Shown here: positions 42,556-52,053 of the stretch, piece by piece
Layout of the letters: the number at the start of each line of letters is the position of its first letter
How positions within the stretch are numbered: the first letter of the stretch is position 1
Source of the DNA: Amycolatopsis anabasis
Lineage (GTDB): Bacteria > Actinomycetota > Actinomycetes > Mycobacteriales > Pseudonocardiaceae
Assembly: GCF_009765355.1 (NCBI RefSeq)
Contig: NZ_VTHK01000007.1
Location: 62,001 to 126,000 of the forward strand
DNA: 64,000 bases
Direction: 5' to 3'
The notes under the pieces: generated by a model
The model's database searches: none
What the model was told of the DNA's origin: nothing
What the model saw: the letters and a program-made list of their open reading frames with translations, nothing else
Program-made: the position numbers and the translations under genes

Positions 42556-45471
42556 ATGGAATCCGAGATCCCGGCGAAGGCGCGGCGCTGGGCGGTGGTG
42601 ACCGGGCTGGCGGGTTTCCTGCTCGCGGTTTCCCTGCCGTTCCTGCCGGCGCGGTTCACGGTGACCACCGTGGAATGGCCCACCGCGCAGGGCACCCGGT
42701 CGCTGTCCGCGCCGCTGGTGAGCTACTCGCCGGTGCGGCTGGACGTCACCGTGCCCTGCGCGACGGCGCACGCGCTGGACGCCCGGCTGCCGGGCCCGGG
42801 AGTCCTGGTGTCCACCACCCCACCGGGTTCCCCGCCCGGCGCCGCCACCGGATTCAGCCTGCGGGTGGACGCCGGGCGGCTCGTCGTCCGGAACCGCGGG
42901 CAGGAACCGGTCGTCGCCGCCCTGCCCGCCGGCGCCTGTTCGATCAGGGCCATCTCGACGGCCGAGCACACGGCGGTGTCGCTCGGCGAAACGCCGCTGC
43001 TGGTCCGTTCCGGCGACGAACGTCCCCAGCTGACCGGGATCTTCTCCGATCTCGACGCGGCGACCGACGACGTCCACGGGCTCGCGGTCCGGGCGCGGGT
43101 GGACGACCGGTTCGACTCCGATCCGTCCTCGCTCAAGCTCACCGTGGCCGGGCTGGCCATCCTGGCATGCGGCGGGGCCGGGTTCGCGCTGCGTGGTCTG
43201 GACCGCGGTACGCGGCCGCCCCGCGCACGTCCCCGTCGTTTCCGTCCGCGCCGCCCCGGCCCGGCCGACGTCGTGGTCGGGGGCGCCCTGGCCGCGTGGT
43301 GGCTGATCGGTCCGCTGACGCCGGACGACGGGTACGTGCTCACCATGGCCCGCGACCGGGCGGCCGCCGGTTACGTGCCGAACTACTTCCGCTGGTTCGG
43401 CTCGCCGGAGTCGCTGTTCGGCTGGTTCTACGACGGTTACGCGTTGTGGGCTCGGGTGTCGACGTCGGTGCCGTGGCTGCGCCTGCCCTCGCTGCTGCTC
43501 GGGGTGGCCACCTGGTTCGTGCTCAGCCGGATGCTGTTACCCCGCCTCGGTTCCCGGATCCGGCGGGCGAAGGTCGCGCGGTGGGCGGCGGCCGCGGCCT
43601 TCCTCGCGTGCTGGCTGCCGTTCGACGCCGGCCTGCGCGCCGAACCGGTGGTGGTGCTGTTCTCCGCGCTCGCCCTGGCCGGGGTCGAACGCGCGGTGGC
43701 CACCCGGCGGCTGACGCCGCTGGCGCTGGCCGCCGTTTCCGCCGGGCTGGCCGTGGCGGCGATCCCGAACGGCCTGCTGGGCCTGCTCCCGTTCGCCGTC
43801 GCTCCGCGGCCCCTGGTGCGCCTGGTCCGCGCCCGCGCAACGGAACACGGCGGGCTTTCCGTGCTCGCGCCCCTGCTGGCCGCCTTCGCCACGATCCTGG
43901 TGGTGATCTACTGGGACCGCACGTGGCAGTCCGTTGTGGACGTGACCCGGCTGCGGTTCGAACTCGGTCCCGCGCACGGCTGGTACGACGACTACCTCCG
44001 CTACCTCGATCTGTTCAGCGAAACCGTTTCGGGCTCGATCGCCTACCGCTTCCCGGTCCTGGTCATCGCACTGTGCCTGGCCACCTGCACGGTGGTCACC
44101 CTGCGCCGCCGGATCCGCGGGCTCGCGCCTGGGCCGGTCCGCCGCCTGCTGGCGATGACCGCGCTGTCCTTTGTGGTCCTGATGCTCGCGCCGACGAAAC
44201 TCTCCCACCACTTCGGCGCCTTCGCCGCGCTCGGCGGTGCGCTCGGCGCGGTGACCGCGGTGCTCACCGGCCCCGCGGTGCTGCGCTCGCGGCGCAACCG
44301 CGCGCTGTTCGCGATGGCGCTGCTGGTGGCCTGCGCCTTCGCGCTGTCCGGGCCGAACGCGTACTGGTACCTGTCCGGCTGGGGCGTGCCGTGGGCGGAC
44401 CGCGTACCGGAGCTCGGCGGGATTCAACTCCGCACGGTCGTGCTCGGCCTGGCGGCCGTCGCCGGGATCGTCGCGCTGGCCGAGCATCTGCGCACCGCCC
44501 GCCGCGGCGCGCACCGCAGGCCGCGGGCCCGCTTCGTCGCGCTGCCGCTGGTGTGCACGCTGGCGGTCCTCGGCGAGTTCGCCTCCACCGCGATCGGGAT
44601 GGCGCGGCAGCGCGACGGTTTCAGCTTGGGCCTCGACAACGTCTCCGCGCTGACCGGCGGCGGTTGCGGGCTCGCGGACCACGTCCTGGTGGAAACCGAT
44701 GCCGCGGCCGGGGTGCTTCCGGTGTCGCCCGGTCAACCGCCGTCCGCCTGGGTCGACGACGGAAGCGGTTCGTCGCGCACGCCGTGGTACGAACTGCCGC
44801 CCCCGCGGGCTCGGGCCGGGCTGCCCGTGGTGCTCCCGCTGCCCGCCTCGGCGGGCGAGCTGACCGTCGAGTTCGGACAGCCGGGGCGTCCGGCGACCCG
44901 CCACCCGGTCCCCCGCTCCGGTGCGCCCGAGGCCCGGATCCCGGTGGACGGCGAGGCCACCGCGGTCCGTTTCCTGGCCGCCACGCACGATCTCCGGGAG
45001 GCGATCGGCCCGCCGCGCGTGCCGCGGGTCCGGACGCTGACCGAGGTCGTCGGCGACGCGCCCGTCCTCATCGACTGGCCCGCCGCGTTCCCGTATCCGT
45101 GCGTCACCGTGGCCGGGATCCGGGACGGCATCGCGGACGTGCCCCGGTACCGCATCGACGGTTCCGCCGACTTCCGGTTCTCCGGCTGGTCGTGCCCGGA
45201 GAAGGGCGGCCCGTCCGGCTGGCTGAACGTGCTCGCCACCGCTCGCGTCCTGCCCACCTACCTGTCCGGCCAGCCCGGCCGCGACTGGGGCGAACTGCGG
45301 GTGCTGGAGCCCTACGCGCCGCAGGCGCTGCCCGCGGCGGCCGCGCTGGTCCGGTCGATCGAAGAACACCCCGGCACCTGGTCCCCGGGGCCGCCGAGCC
45401 GGACCGTCTCCCTTCCCCCGGGCGGCACCAGTGGTGACGACGTCACCGGGTTCCTCTGCACCGGCGGTTGA
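42556..45471 (+). CDS. Emb-family (EmbA/B/C-like) arabinosyltransferase
   Basis: 971 residues. After an N-terminal signal anchor come a periplasmic domain (about residues 40-190) and a multi-spanning GT-C membrane domain that begins with the signature LTPDDGYVLTMARDRAAAGY. A large C-terminal extracytoplasmic domain follows, with typical WPAAFPYPCV and HEAD-like carbohydrate-binding strands. This is the layout of mycobacterial arabinosyltransferases that build arabinogalactan from decaprenyl-phospho-arabinose. Such a gene in an enediyne cluster is unexpected. It lies only 11 bases after the VOC gene and about 30 before the oxidoreductase, as if in one operon. It could serve a protective envelope change, or glycosylate a product. 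Confidence 0.87.
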   Translation: MESEIPAKARRWAVVTGLAGFLLAVSLPFLPARFTVTTVEWPTAQGTRSLSAPLVSYSPVRLDVTVPCATAHALDARLPGPGVLVSTTPPGSPPGAATGFSLRVDAGRLVVRNRGQEPVVAALPAGACSIRAISTAEHTAVSLGETPLLVRSGDERPQLTGIFSDLDAATDDVHGLAVRARVDDRFDSDPSSLKLTVAGLAILACGGAGFALRGLDRGTRPPRARPRRFRPRRPGPADVVVGGALAAWWLIGPLTPDDGYVLTMARDRAAAGYVPNYFRWFGSPESLFGWFYDGYALWARVSTSVPWLRLPSLLLGVATWFVLSRMLLPRLGSRIRRAKVARWAAAAAFLACWLPFDAGLRAEPVVVLFSALALAGVERAVATRRLTPLALAAVSAGLAVAAIPNGLLGLLPFAVAPRPLVRLVRARATEHGGLSVLAPLLAAFATILVVIYWDRTWQSVVDVTRLRFELGPAHGWYDDYLRYLDLFSETVSGSIAYRFPVLVIALCLATCTVVTLRRRIRGLAPGPVRRLLAMTALSFVVLMLAPTKLSHHFGAFAALGGALGAVTAVLTGPAVLRSRRNRALFAMALLVACAFALSGPNAYWYLSGWGVPWADRVPELGGIQLRTVVLGLAAVAGIVALAEHLRTARRGAHRRPRARFVALPLVCTLAVLGEFASTAIGMARQRDGFSLGLDNVSALTGGGCGLADHVLVETDAAAGVLPVSPGQPPSAWVDDGSGSSRTPWYELPPPRARAGLPVVLPLPASAGELTVEFGQPGRPATRHPVPRSGAPEARIPVDGEATAVRFLAATHDLREAIGPPRVPRVRTLTEVVGDAPVLIDWPAAFPYPCVTVAGIRDGIADVPRYRIDGSADFRFSGWSCPEKGGPSGWLNVLATARVLPTYLSGQPGRDWGELRVLEPYAPQALPAAAALVRSIEEHPGTWSPGPPSRTVSLPPGGTSGDDVTGFLCTGG

Positions 45472-45500
45472 CGCCCCGCGAAACCCTTGAGGAGAAACGA

Positions 45501-47069
45501 ATGTACGACTACGTCATCGTCGGCGCGGGTTCGGCGGGCTGTGTGCTCGCCGCACGGCTGAGCGAGGATCCCGGGGTCACGGTCTGCCTGGTCGAGGCCG
45601 GACCGCCGGACACCGCGGAGGAGGTGCACATTCCCTACGCCTTCGCGAAGCTGTTCCGCACCGGACTCGACTGGGACTACGACACGCACGACGAACCGTT
45701 CTGCGAGAACCGCCGCATCTACCTTCCCCGCGGGCGCGTTCTGGGCGGCACGAGTTCGATGAACGCGATGGTGTACATCCGCGGGAACCGGGCCGACTAC
45801 GACGACTGGAACCAGCCGGGGTGGAGCTATGCCGAGCTCCTGCCCTACTTCCGGCGATCCGAGGACAACGAACGCGGCGCCGACTTCTACCACGGCGCCG
45901 GTGGGCCGCTCGGCGTCGCCGAGGGCCGGTCGCGGAACCCGATGACCACCGCGTTCGTCGAGGCGGCGCTCCAGGCGGGATACCCCGCGAACGACGACTT
46001 CAACGGCCCCGCGCAGGACGGTTTCGGGCGCTACCAGGTCACCCAGCGCGCGGGGAAGCGGTGCAGCACCGCGGCCGGCTTCCTCCGCCCGGCGCTGCCC
46101 CGGCCCAACCTCACCGTGGAAACCGATCTCCAGGTGCACCGCGTCCTCGTCGAGAACGGGCGGGCGGCCGGGATCACCGGGCAGCGGTTCGGGCAGGCGC
46201 TGACGATCCGCGCCGAACGGGAGGTCATCCTCGCGGCGGGCGCCTACAACTCCCCGCAGTTGCTCATGCTCTCCGGGATCGGCCCGGCCGATCTGCTGCG
46301 GGCGTTCGGCATCCCGGTGGTGCTGGACCAGCCGCAGGTCGGCGCGAACCTGCAGGACCACCCGCAGACCAACCTCAACTTCCTGCACTCCGAACCGGTC
46401 AGCCTGATGGTCACCGCCGAGGAGCGGTACATCCGCCAGTTCGTCCTGGAGCGCAGCGGTCCGCTGACCTCCAACGGGCCGGAGGTGGGCGGTTTCGTCC
46501 GCACCCGGGACGGGCTCACCGAGCCGGACGCGCAGTTCCACGTCGCACCGATGATGTTCGCCGAGGGCGGCCTGGGCAGCCCGACCAGTCACGCGATTTC
46601 CTACGGCGCCTGTGTCCTCAAACCGCTCAGCCGGGGCACCGTGCACATCGTCTCCCCCGATCCCACGGCGAAACCCCGCATTTCGCACAACTACTACGCC
46701 GAACCGGCCGATCTCGACGTCGCGGTGCGCGGGCTGCGGATCGGGCTGGAGATCGCCCGGCAGGAGGGATTGGCACGGTACACCGAGAAACTCCACCTGC
46801 CACCGGAGTCCGAATCGGACTCGGATCTGCGCACGCACGTCCGCCGTTACACGCAGACGCTGTTCCACCCGGCCGGAACCTGTGCGATGGGAACGGTGGT
46901 GGACGCCGAACTCCGGGTGCGCGGGATGGCCGGGCTCCGGGTCGTCGACGCCTCGGTGATGCCCAGCCTGGTCCGCGGCAACACCAACGCGCCGACGATC
47001 GCCATCGCCGAGAAGGCCGCCGATCTGATCCGGGGAGCGGAGCCGCTGCCAGCGGCGTCGTTGGCGTAG
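45501..47069 (+). CDS. GMC-family FAD oxidoreductase
   Basis: 522 residues. FAD motif DYVIVGAGSAGCVLAARLSE, the GMC signatures GRVLGGTSSMNAMVYIRGN and the later GAYNSPQLLMLSGIGP, and the C-terminal catalytic HPAGTC plus LVRGNTNAPTIAIAEKAAD. It resembles choline dehydrogenase and alcohol oxidases. The ATG has GAGGAGAAACGA before it. It should oxidise an alcohol of the pathway (sugar, core or side chain) with O2 or a quinone as acceptor. A hairpin follows its stop codon. Confidence 0.92.
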   Translation: MYDYVIVGAGSAGCVLAARLSEDPGVTVCLVEAGPPDTAEEVHIPYAFAKLFRTGLDWDYDTHDEPFCENRRIYLPRGRVLGGTSSMNAMVYIRGNRADYDDWNQPGWSYAELLPYFRRSEDNERGADFYHGAGGPLGVAEGRSRNPMTTAFVEAALQAGYPANDDFNGPAQDGFGRYQVTQRAGKRCSTAAGFLRPALPRPNLTVETDLQVHRVLVENGRAAGITGQRFGQALTIRAEREVILAAGAYNSPQLLMLSGIGPADLLRAFGIPVVLDQPQVGANLQDHPQTNLNFLHSEPVSLMVTAEERYIRQFVLERSGPLTSNGPEVGGFVRTRDGLTEPDAQFHVAPMMFAEGGLGSPTSHAISYGACVLKPLSRGTVHIVSPDPTAKPRISHNYYAEPADLDVAVRGLRIGLEIARQEGLARYTEKLHLPPESESDSDLRTHVRRYTQTLFHPAGTCAMGTVVDAELRVRGMAGLRVVDASVMPSLVRGNTNAPTIAIAEKAADLIRGAEPLPAASLA

Positions 47070-47072
47070 TTC

Positions 47073-47100
47073 GGGGAGGGACGCCCGGGCTTCCCTCCCC
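47073..47100. terminator. Bidirectional hairpin terminator
   Basis: GGGGAGGGA (47073-47081) pairs perfectly with 47092-47100 around a 10-base loop, just between the convergent GMC oxidoreductase and epoxide hydrolase genes. No T tract. Confidence 0.75.
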
Positions 47101-47110
47101 ACGCCGGGAG

Positions 47111-48268
47111 TCAGCCCACGGTCCGGAAGAACGCGCGCACGTCGCCGACGAACTCCTCGGGCCGTTCCAGCGCGGCGAAATGGCCGCCCCGGTCGAATTC
47201 GGTCCAGTGCACGATCTTCGGCAGGTCCCGATCCGCGATGCGGCGGATCGGCGGCAGGATGTCCCGGCCGAACACGGCCACGCCGACCGGCGTCGTGATC
47301 GGCCGGGGCACGCTGTCCGCACCGCCCACGCGGCGCAGATCGGCCGCGCCCTCGTAGTAGTGGTGCGCCGAGGATCCCCCGGTTCCGGTCAGCCAGTAGA
47401 TCGTCACGTTGGTGAGCAACCGGTCGCGGTCGACCGCTTCTTCCGGCACCGCCGAGCAGTCGGTCCACTCCCGGAACTTCTCCACGATCCAGGCGAGTTG
47501 CCCGACCGGCGAATCGGTCAGCGCGTAGGCCAGGGTCTGCGGCCGGGTCGACTGCAGTTTCATGTAGCCGGACAGTTCGTTCTCGAACCGTTCGAGCTTC
47601 GCCAGCCGCTCCCGGTCGGTCTCGTCCAGCTCCGCCAGTTCCGCGGGATCCCCGGACGGGAAGGTGAGCAGCATGTTCACGTGGATGCCCAGGACGTGCT
47701 CGGGGTCGATCCGGCCCAGTTCCAGCGCGATGACCGCACCGGCGTCGCCGCCCTGGGCGCCGTAGCGGTGGTATCCGAGGCGGCGCATCAGCTCGGCCCA
47801 CGCACCGGCCACCCGGCGCGCGTTCCACCCGGTTTCCACGGTCGGCCCGGAGAAGCCGAAACCGGGGATCGAGGGGAGAACGAGGTGGAACGCGCGGGCC
47901 GGATCGCCGCCGAAGGCCCGGGGATCGGTCAGCGGGCCGATCACGTCGAGGAATTCCGCGATCGAGCCGGGCCAACCGTGGGTGAGCACCAGCGGCAACG
48001 CGTCCGGCTCCGGGGACCGCACGTGCAGGAAATGGATCTTCGCCCCGTCGATCACGGTGGTGAACTGCGGGAACCGGTTGAGCTCCCGCTCCGCGCTCCG
48101 CCAGTCGTAGGTGGTGCGCCAGTACTCCGCGAGTTCCCGGAGGTAGGCCTCCGGCACGCCCCGGGACCAGCCGACGCCCGGCAGTTCCCCGGGCCACCGC
48201 GTGGCCGCGATCCGTTCCCGGAGGTCGTCGAGTCTTTCCTGTGGAATATCGATAAGGAAGGGATGCAT
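47111..48268 (-). CDS. Microsomal-type epoxide hydrolase (SgcF/NcsF2 family)
   Basis: 385 residues with the EPHN N-terminal domain followed by an alpha/beta hydrolase. The oxyanion motif HGWPGS (97-102), nucleophile Asp175 in GGDAGA, and His363 in [10 protein letters not shown] form the triad core; Tyr residues (YY at 304-305) would protonate the epoxide. Close relatives in C-1027, neocarzinostatin and kedarcidin clusters open an epoxide on the nine-membered core to a vicinal diol. This gene therefore supports the nine-membered class and predicts a diol to which a side chain or sugar is attached. It is a monocistronic minus-strand gene. Confidence 0.92.
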   Translation of the reverse strand: MHPFLIDIPQERLDDLRERIAATRWPGELPGVGWSRGVPEAYLRELAEYWRTTYDWRSAERELNRFPQFTTVIDGAKIHFLHVRSPEPDALPLVLTHGWPGSIAEFLDVIGPLTDPRAFGGDPARAFHLVLPSIPGFGFSGPTVETGWNARRVAGAWAELMRRLGYHRYGAQGGDAGAVIALELGRIDPEHVLGIHVNMLLTFPSGDPAELAELDETDRERLAKLERFENELSGYMKLQSTRPQTLAYALTDSPVGQLAWIVEKFREWTDCSAVPEEAVDRDRLLTNVTIYWLTGTGGSSAHHYYEGAADLRRVGGADSVPRPITTPVGVAVFGRDILPPIRRIADRDLPKIVHWTEFDRGGHFAALERPEEFVGDVRAFFRTVG

Positions 48269-48382
48269 TACTCACCTGTTTGATCGCATACGACGGTCCA
48301 CAACGGACAGAAGTCGAAGAATTGCGCCGATCGTCGACGTCGGCGAACATTCACACTAGCCAGAATTAAGGGTGAATTGAAG

Positions 48383-48406
48383 CAATTGTCCGGGCGCGAT
48401 CAATTG
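48383..48406. promoter_or_regulatory. Paired CAATTG palindromes in a divergent promoter region
   Basis: CAATTG occurs at 48383-48388 and 48401-48406, 18 bases apart, in the A+T-richer 238-base region between the divergent epoxide hydrolase and aminotransferase genes. A nearby GAATTGAAG adds to the pattern. It may be an operator for either gene, but no regulator can be named. Confidence 0.35.
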
Positions 48407-48506
48407 CGGCAATCTGGGAGATGGGCGGGGCGGTGCGGGGTTGCTACGTTCGTGCTGAGGCGGCGAAGGAATCGTCGGCATCCGCGCTGAAGATTGGAGT
48501 GGGTTC

Positions 48507-49877
48507 GTGACAATCTCTCCCACGGCACCGCCGGACTCGGTCGCGGCGCCCGAGCTGGAAGCCCGGGACCGCCGCCATCTCATCCACCCCCATCAGCGCG
48601 ACGCGCGCGACGAGCGGTCGGTGATCGTCCGCGGTGCGGGATGTGTGGTCTGGGACGCCCACGGCACCGAACTGCTCGATGCCACCGGCGGCGCCAACTG
48701 GCTGTGCCAGGTCGGGCACGGCCGCCGGGAGCTGGCCGAAGCGGCCGCCGAGCAGATGACCCGGCTGGAGTACTTCACCAGTTTCGACGTGTTCTCCAAC
48801 GACAAGTCCATCGAGCTGGCCACCCGGCTGGCCGATCTCGCCCCCGAGGGCATCAACCGGGTGTTCTTCACCTGCGGTGGTTCGGAAGGGGTGGACACCG
48901 CGATCAAGGCGGCCCGCCTCTACCACCACCGCGGGGGCGAGCCCGACCGCACCTGGATCCTCGCCCGGCGGTTCGGCTACCACGGCGCGACGTACGGCAG
49001 CGGCACCGCCACCGGGTTCGACGGGATGCAGCACGCGGTCGGGCCGAACCTCCCGCACGTGGCGAAGCTGACGCCCCCGCACCCCTACCACGCCGAGTGG
49101 TACGACGGCCGCCCGCCAACCGACTTCCTCATCGACGAGCTGGCGCGGACCATCGACCGGATCGGCCCGGGCCGGATCGCCGCGATGATCGGCGAACCGG
49201 TGATGGCCGGCGGCGGGGTGATCACGCCTCCGGCGGACTACTGGCCCCGGGTGCGGCAGCTGCTCAGCGAGCACGGCATCCTGCTCATCGCCGACGAGGT
49301 GGTCACCGCCTACGGCCGGACCGGTTTCTGGTTCGATTCGCCCCGGCGCGGGATGGCGCCCGATCTGATCGTCACCGCCAAGGGCGTCACCAGCGGTTAC
49401 CTGCCGCTCGGCGCGGTACTGCTGAACGACGCGATCGCCGATGCGGTCACCAGCGGCGACGGCTTCTTCCACGGGTACACCTACTTCGGCCATCCGGTCG
49501 CCTGCGCGGTCGGCCTGGCCAACCTGGCGGTGCTGGAAGGGGAAGGCCTGATCGATCGGGCGGCCACGATCGGCGACTGGTTCCGGGCGGAACTCGCCGG
49601 CGCCGCCGAACTGCCCGTCGTCGGCGACATCCGGGTCGAAGGCGCGACCGTCGGCGTCGAACTGGTCACCGACCGGGAGACCCGCGAGCCCCTCCTCGCC
49701 GGCGCGGCGGCCACCGAGGTGCGGCGAGCCCACCGGGTCGTCGTGCGCGACTACGGGAACACGATCGTGCTCGCCCCGCCGCTGGTGTTCGAACAGCAGC
49801 AGGCCCGGCGCGCGGCGGCCGCGGTGACCGAGGTGCTGACCAGGCTGCGTCCGGACGGGAGCCTGCTGCCCCGCTGA
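48507..49877 (+). CDS. Class III PLP aminotransferase
   Basis: 456 residues with a GTG start. The cofactor lysine is Lys292 in TAKGVTSGYLPLG, and the PLP phosphate and ring contacts are in GGSEGVDTAIK and LLIADEVVTAYGRTG. It is most like omega-amino acid:pyruvate or beta-amino acid transaminases. In enediyne clusters such an enzyme could provide an amino sugar, an amine on the core or the amino group of a side chain. The gene is monocistronic, flanked by a divergent promoter region and a perfect hairpin. Confidence 0.9.
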   Translation: MTISPTAPPDSVAAPELEARDRRHLIHPHQRDARDERSVIVRGAGCVVWDAHGTELLDATGGANWLCQVGHGRRELAEAAAEQMTRLEYFTSFDVFSNDKSIELATRLADLAPEGINRVFFTCGGSEGVDTAIKAARLYHHRGGEPDRTWILARRFGYHGATYGSGTATGFDGMQHAVGPNLPHVAKLTPPHPYHAEWYDGRPPTDFLIDELARTIDRIGPGRIAAMIGEPVMAGGGVITPPADYWPRVRQLLSEHGILLIADEVVTAYGRTGFWFDSPRRGMAPDLIVTAKGVTSGYLPLGAVLLNDAIADAVTSGDGFFHGYTYFGHPVACAVGLANLAVLEGEGLIDRAATIGDWFRAELAGAAELPVVGDIRVEGATVGVELVTDRETREPLLAGAAATEVRRAHRVVVRDYGNTIVLAPPLVFEQQQARRAAAAVTEVLTRLRPDGSLLPR

Positions 49878-49889
49878 GCCACCCGAACA

Positions 49890-49932
49890 CCCGGGTTGTG
49901 CGCGCCGTCCGGCAGGGCGCGCACAACCCGGG
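49890..49932 (+). terminator. Perfect hairpin terminator after the aminotransferase gene
   Basis: CCCGGGTTGTGCGCGCC (49890-49906) pairs over 17 bp with 49916-49932 (9-base loop), 13 bases past the stop codon. No T tract. It isolates the aminotransferase from the enediyne core operon that starts at 49987. Confidence 0.8.
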
Positions 49933-49986
49933 CCCGGTCTTGAGCCCGTCCCATCGTGCGGTGGTTACGCGAGCAGGAGGAAGCCC

Positions 49987-50964
49987 ATGCCCACCACCCT
50001 CGGTTCCCTCCGGCGGCTCGTGCTCACGCCCTCGCTGGCCAAGGTGAGTTTCGCCGCGCGGGGGTTCCGCACCACCGACCCCGAGGTCACCCGCCGCCTG
50101 GAAGCGATCCCGCACGCCGTGATCTGCGGGTTCGAATGGGGTATCGACGCGCGCGACCAGTGGGAGGTCGAGCGCCGGCTGGCGATGGTCGAACCCGAGT
50201 TGCTGGGTTTCGCCTACGAGGGGGTGACCATGGCGTTCACCGTGCTCGACGCCATGGGCGGCGGTCACCACACGCGCGACCTGCTCCGCGGTCCGGGGCG
50301 GCGGCACATCCTGCTGGCCTACATCGGGATCGGCTTCGCCATGGCCCGCCTACCTCGTCCACTGTGGACGAAAGTGGTCCCGGATCTCACCGGTTCCCCG
50401 TACTACCCGACGATGAGCTGGCTCGCCGTCGACGGGTACGGGTTCGACCGGGCGTACTTCGACACGCGGCGCTGGGTGGATCGGCAGGAGGTGCCGAAAC
50501 CCTATCCCTGGGAAGGGGCGCCGGAGTACTTCCCGCGTGCGGTCGACCAGGGCATCGGGCGCGCCCTGTGGTTCATCCACGGCGCGCGGCCCGACGACGT
50601 CACCGCGGCGGTGGCCCGGTTCGACCCGGCGCGGCAGGCCGATCTGTGGAGCGGGGTGGGCCTGGCGGCCACCTTCGCGGGCGGTTGCGCGGCCGAGGAT
50701 CTCGGCAAGCTGCGGGACGCGGCCGGCCGCTGCCGCTCCTGGCTGGGCCTGGGCGCGGTCTTCGCCGCCCGCGCCCGCGCGCTGGCCGAGTTCGTGCCGC
50801 CGCACACGGCGGAAATCGCGGCCGCGCTGACCGGCCTCTCCGTGGACGACGCCGTCGAGCTGGCCGACCGCACGGCCGTCGACCCGGACCACCGGGCAGC
50901 GGTGCCGAACTACGAGGTCTGGCGCGAACGGATTCGCGGTCAACTCGACGAAACGGATTCCTGA
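49987..50964 (+). CDS. Enediyne-core DUF1702 protein (UnbL family, copy 1)
   Basis: 325 residues of the DUF1702 family, found almost only in enediyne clusters. Conserved blocks shared with the next gene are FAYEGVTMAFTVLDA, YIGIGFAMARLPRP, DGYGFDRAYFDT, DQGIGRALWF and GVGLAATFAGG. Its biochemical function is unresolved; it acts with PKSE and UnbV/UnbU in making the core. The ATG has an AGGAGGA ribosome site. It is 118 bases upstream of the second copy and clearly paralogous to it. Confidence 0.9.
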   Translation: MPTTLGSLRRLVLTPSLAKVSFAARGFRTTDPEVTRRLEAIPHAVICGFEWGIDARDQWEVERRLAMVEPELLGFAYEGVTMAFTVLDAMGGGHHTRDLLRGPGRRHILLAYIGIGFAMARLPRPLWTKVVPDLTGSPYYPTMSWLAVDGYGFDRAYFDTRRWVDRQEVPKPYPWEGAPEYFPRAVDQGIGRALWFIHGARPDDVTAAVARFDPARQADLWSGVGLAATFAGGCAAEDLGKLRDAAGRCRSWLGLGAVFAARARALAEFVPPHTAEIAAALTGLSVDDAVELADRTAVDPDHRAAVPNYEVWRERIRGQLDETDS

Positions 50965-51081
50965 GCCGCACACGGCAATTCACCGGTCCGCCGAGCATTT
51001 CCGAAGTAGAAAACCCACAGGCCGGGCTGCGACGATCAGTCCAGCACTCCGACAGGGAATGAACCGAGGAGCGGGGGATAA

Positions 51082-52050
51082 TTGTCCAGCACTTGGAGGG
51101 CGTTGGTTCGCCGTGCCCTGACACCGAGTTTCACGCAGACCACGATGGCGAAACGTGGTTTTCACATCAAGAACGAATCCAGTAAAGAGCTACTCGAAAC
51201 GGTGGGCGTATCGTTTCTCACCGGTTACGGTTACGCGGCGGAAGCCAAGTCCACCAGCACCGCGGAAGAGCGCCTCGAAGACCTGCCCACCCGGTTCCGC
51301 GGATTCGCCTACGAGGGCGCCGCGATGGGGTTCACGGTGGTCGACGCGCTGCCGTTCACCAGCGGCCGCCGGGTGACCGAGTTCCTCCGGGGCCGGGGCG
51401 AGGACCACATCTACATGGCCTACATCGGCGTCGGCTGGGCCATGGCCCGGCTGCCGCGGTTCCGCTGGCCCCGCATCGAGTCCCTGGACCCGACGCTGCG
51501 CTGGTTCCTGCTCGACGGCTACGGCTTCCACCAGGCCTACTTCCACACCGATCGCTACGTGCACGAGCAGTACGAGGATCCGGGGTTCACCTGGCCCGAC
51601 GCACCGGCGTCCTATGTGGGCAGGGTGCTCGATCAGGGCATCGGCCGGGCGCTGTGGTTCGTGGCCGGCACCGATCCCGAACTCACCCGCACGTTGATCG
51701 AGAAGTTCACCGAACGGCGGCATGCCGATCTGTACAGCGGCGCGGGCCTGGCCGCCACCTACGCCGGCGGCGCCGATCCGCGGGAACTGCGGGTGTTCTG
51801 GGATCAGGCGGGCCAGTACCGGCCCCAGGTCGCCCAGGGCAGCGCGTTCGCCGCGGAGGCCCGGGTGCGCGCCGGGCTGGTGGTGCCGCACACCGGCCTC
51901 GCCACCGAACTGTTCTGCGGCATGTCACCGCACGAGGCGTCGCAGGTCTGCCTGCGAACCCGGCCCGAGCACGGCGAGGACGGGGTCCCGGGGCACGCGA
52001 TCTGGCGGCAGCGCATCGCCGACGAATTCGTCTCACTTGGGAGGTGTTAG
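51082..52050 (+). CDS. unbL: Enediyne-core DUF1702 protein (UnbL family, copy 2)
   Basis: 322 residues starting at a TTG preceded by GGGGGAT. It shares the blocks FAYEGAAMGFTVVDA, YIGVGWAMARLPRF, DGYGFHQAYFHTD, DQGIGRALWFV and GAGLAATYAGG with copy 1. Its stop lies three bases before the unbV start, as expected for the canonical UnbL position in the enediyne cassette. Function is unknown, though conserved in nine- and ten-membered clusters. Confidence 0.92.
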   Translation: MSSTWRALVRRALTPSFTQTTMAKRGFHIKNESSKELLETVGVSFLTGYGYAAEAKSTSTAEERLEDLPTRFRGFAYEGAAMGFTVVDALPFTSGRRVTEFLRGRGEDHIYMAYIGVGWAMARLPRFRWPRIESLDPTLRWFLLDGYGFHQAYFHTDRYVHEQYEDPGFTWPDAPASYVGRVLDQGIGRALWFVAGTDPELTRTLIEKFTERRHADLYSGAGLAATYAGGADPRELRVFWDQAGQYRPQVAQGSAFAAEARVRAGLVVPHTGLATELFCGMSPHEASQVCLRTRPEHGEDGVPGHAIWRQRIADEFVSLGRC

Positions 52051-52053
52051 CAC

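Noticed and set aside
43537..45369. 610-codon minus-strand frame opposite the Emb-type gene
   Set aside because: Arg/Gly/Gln-rich translation without domains; shadow of the well-supported membrane protein on the plus strand.
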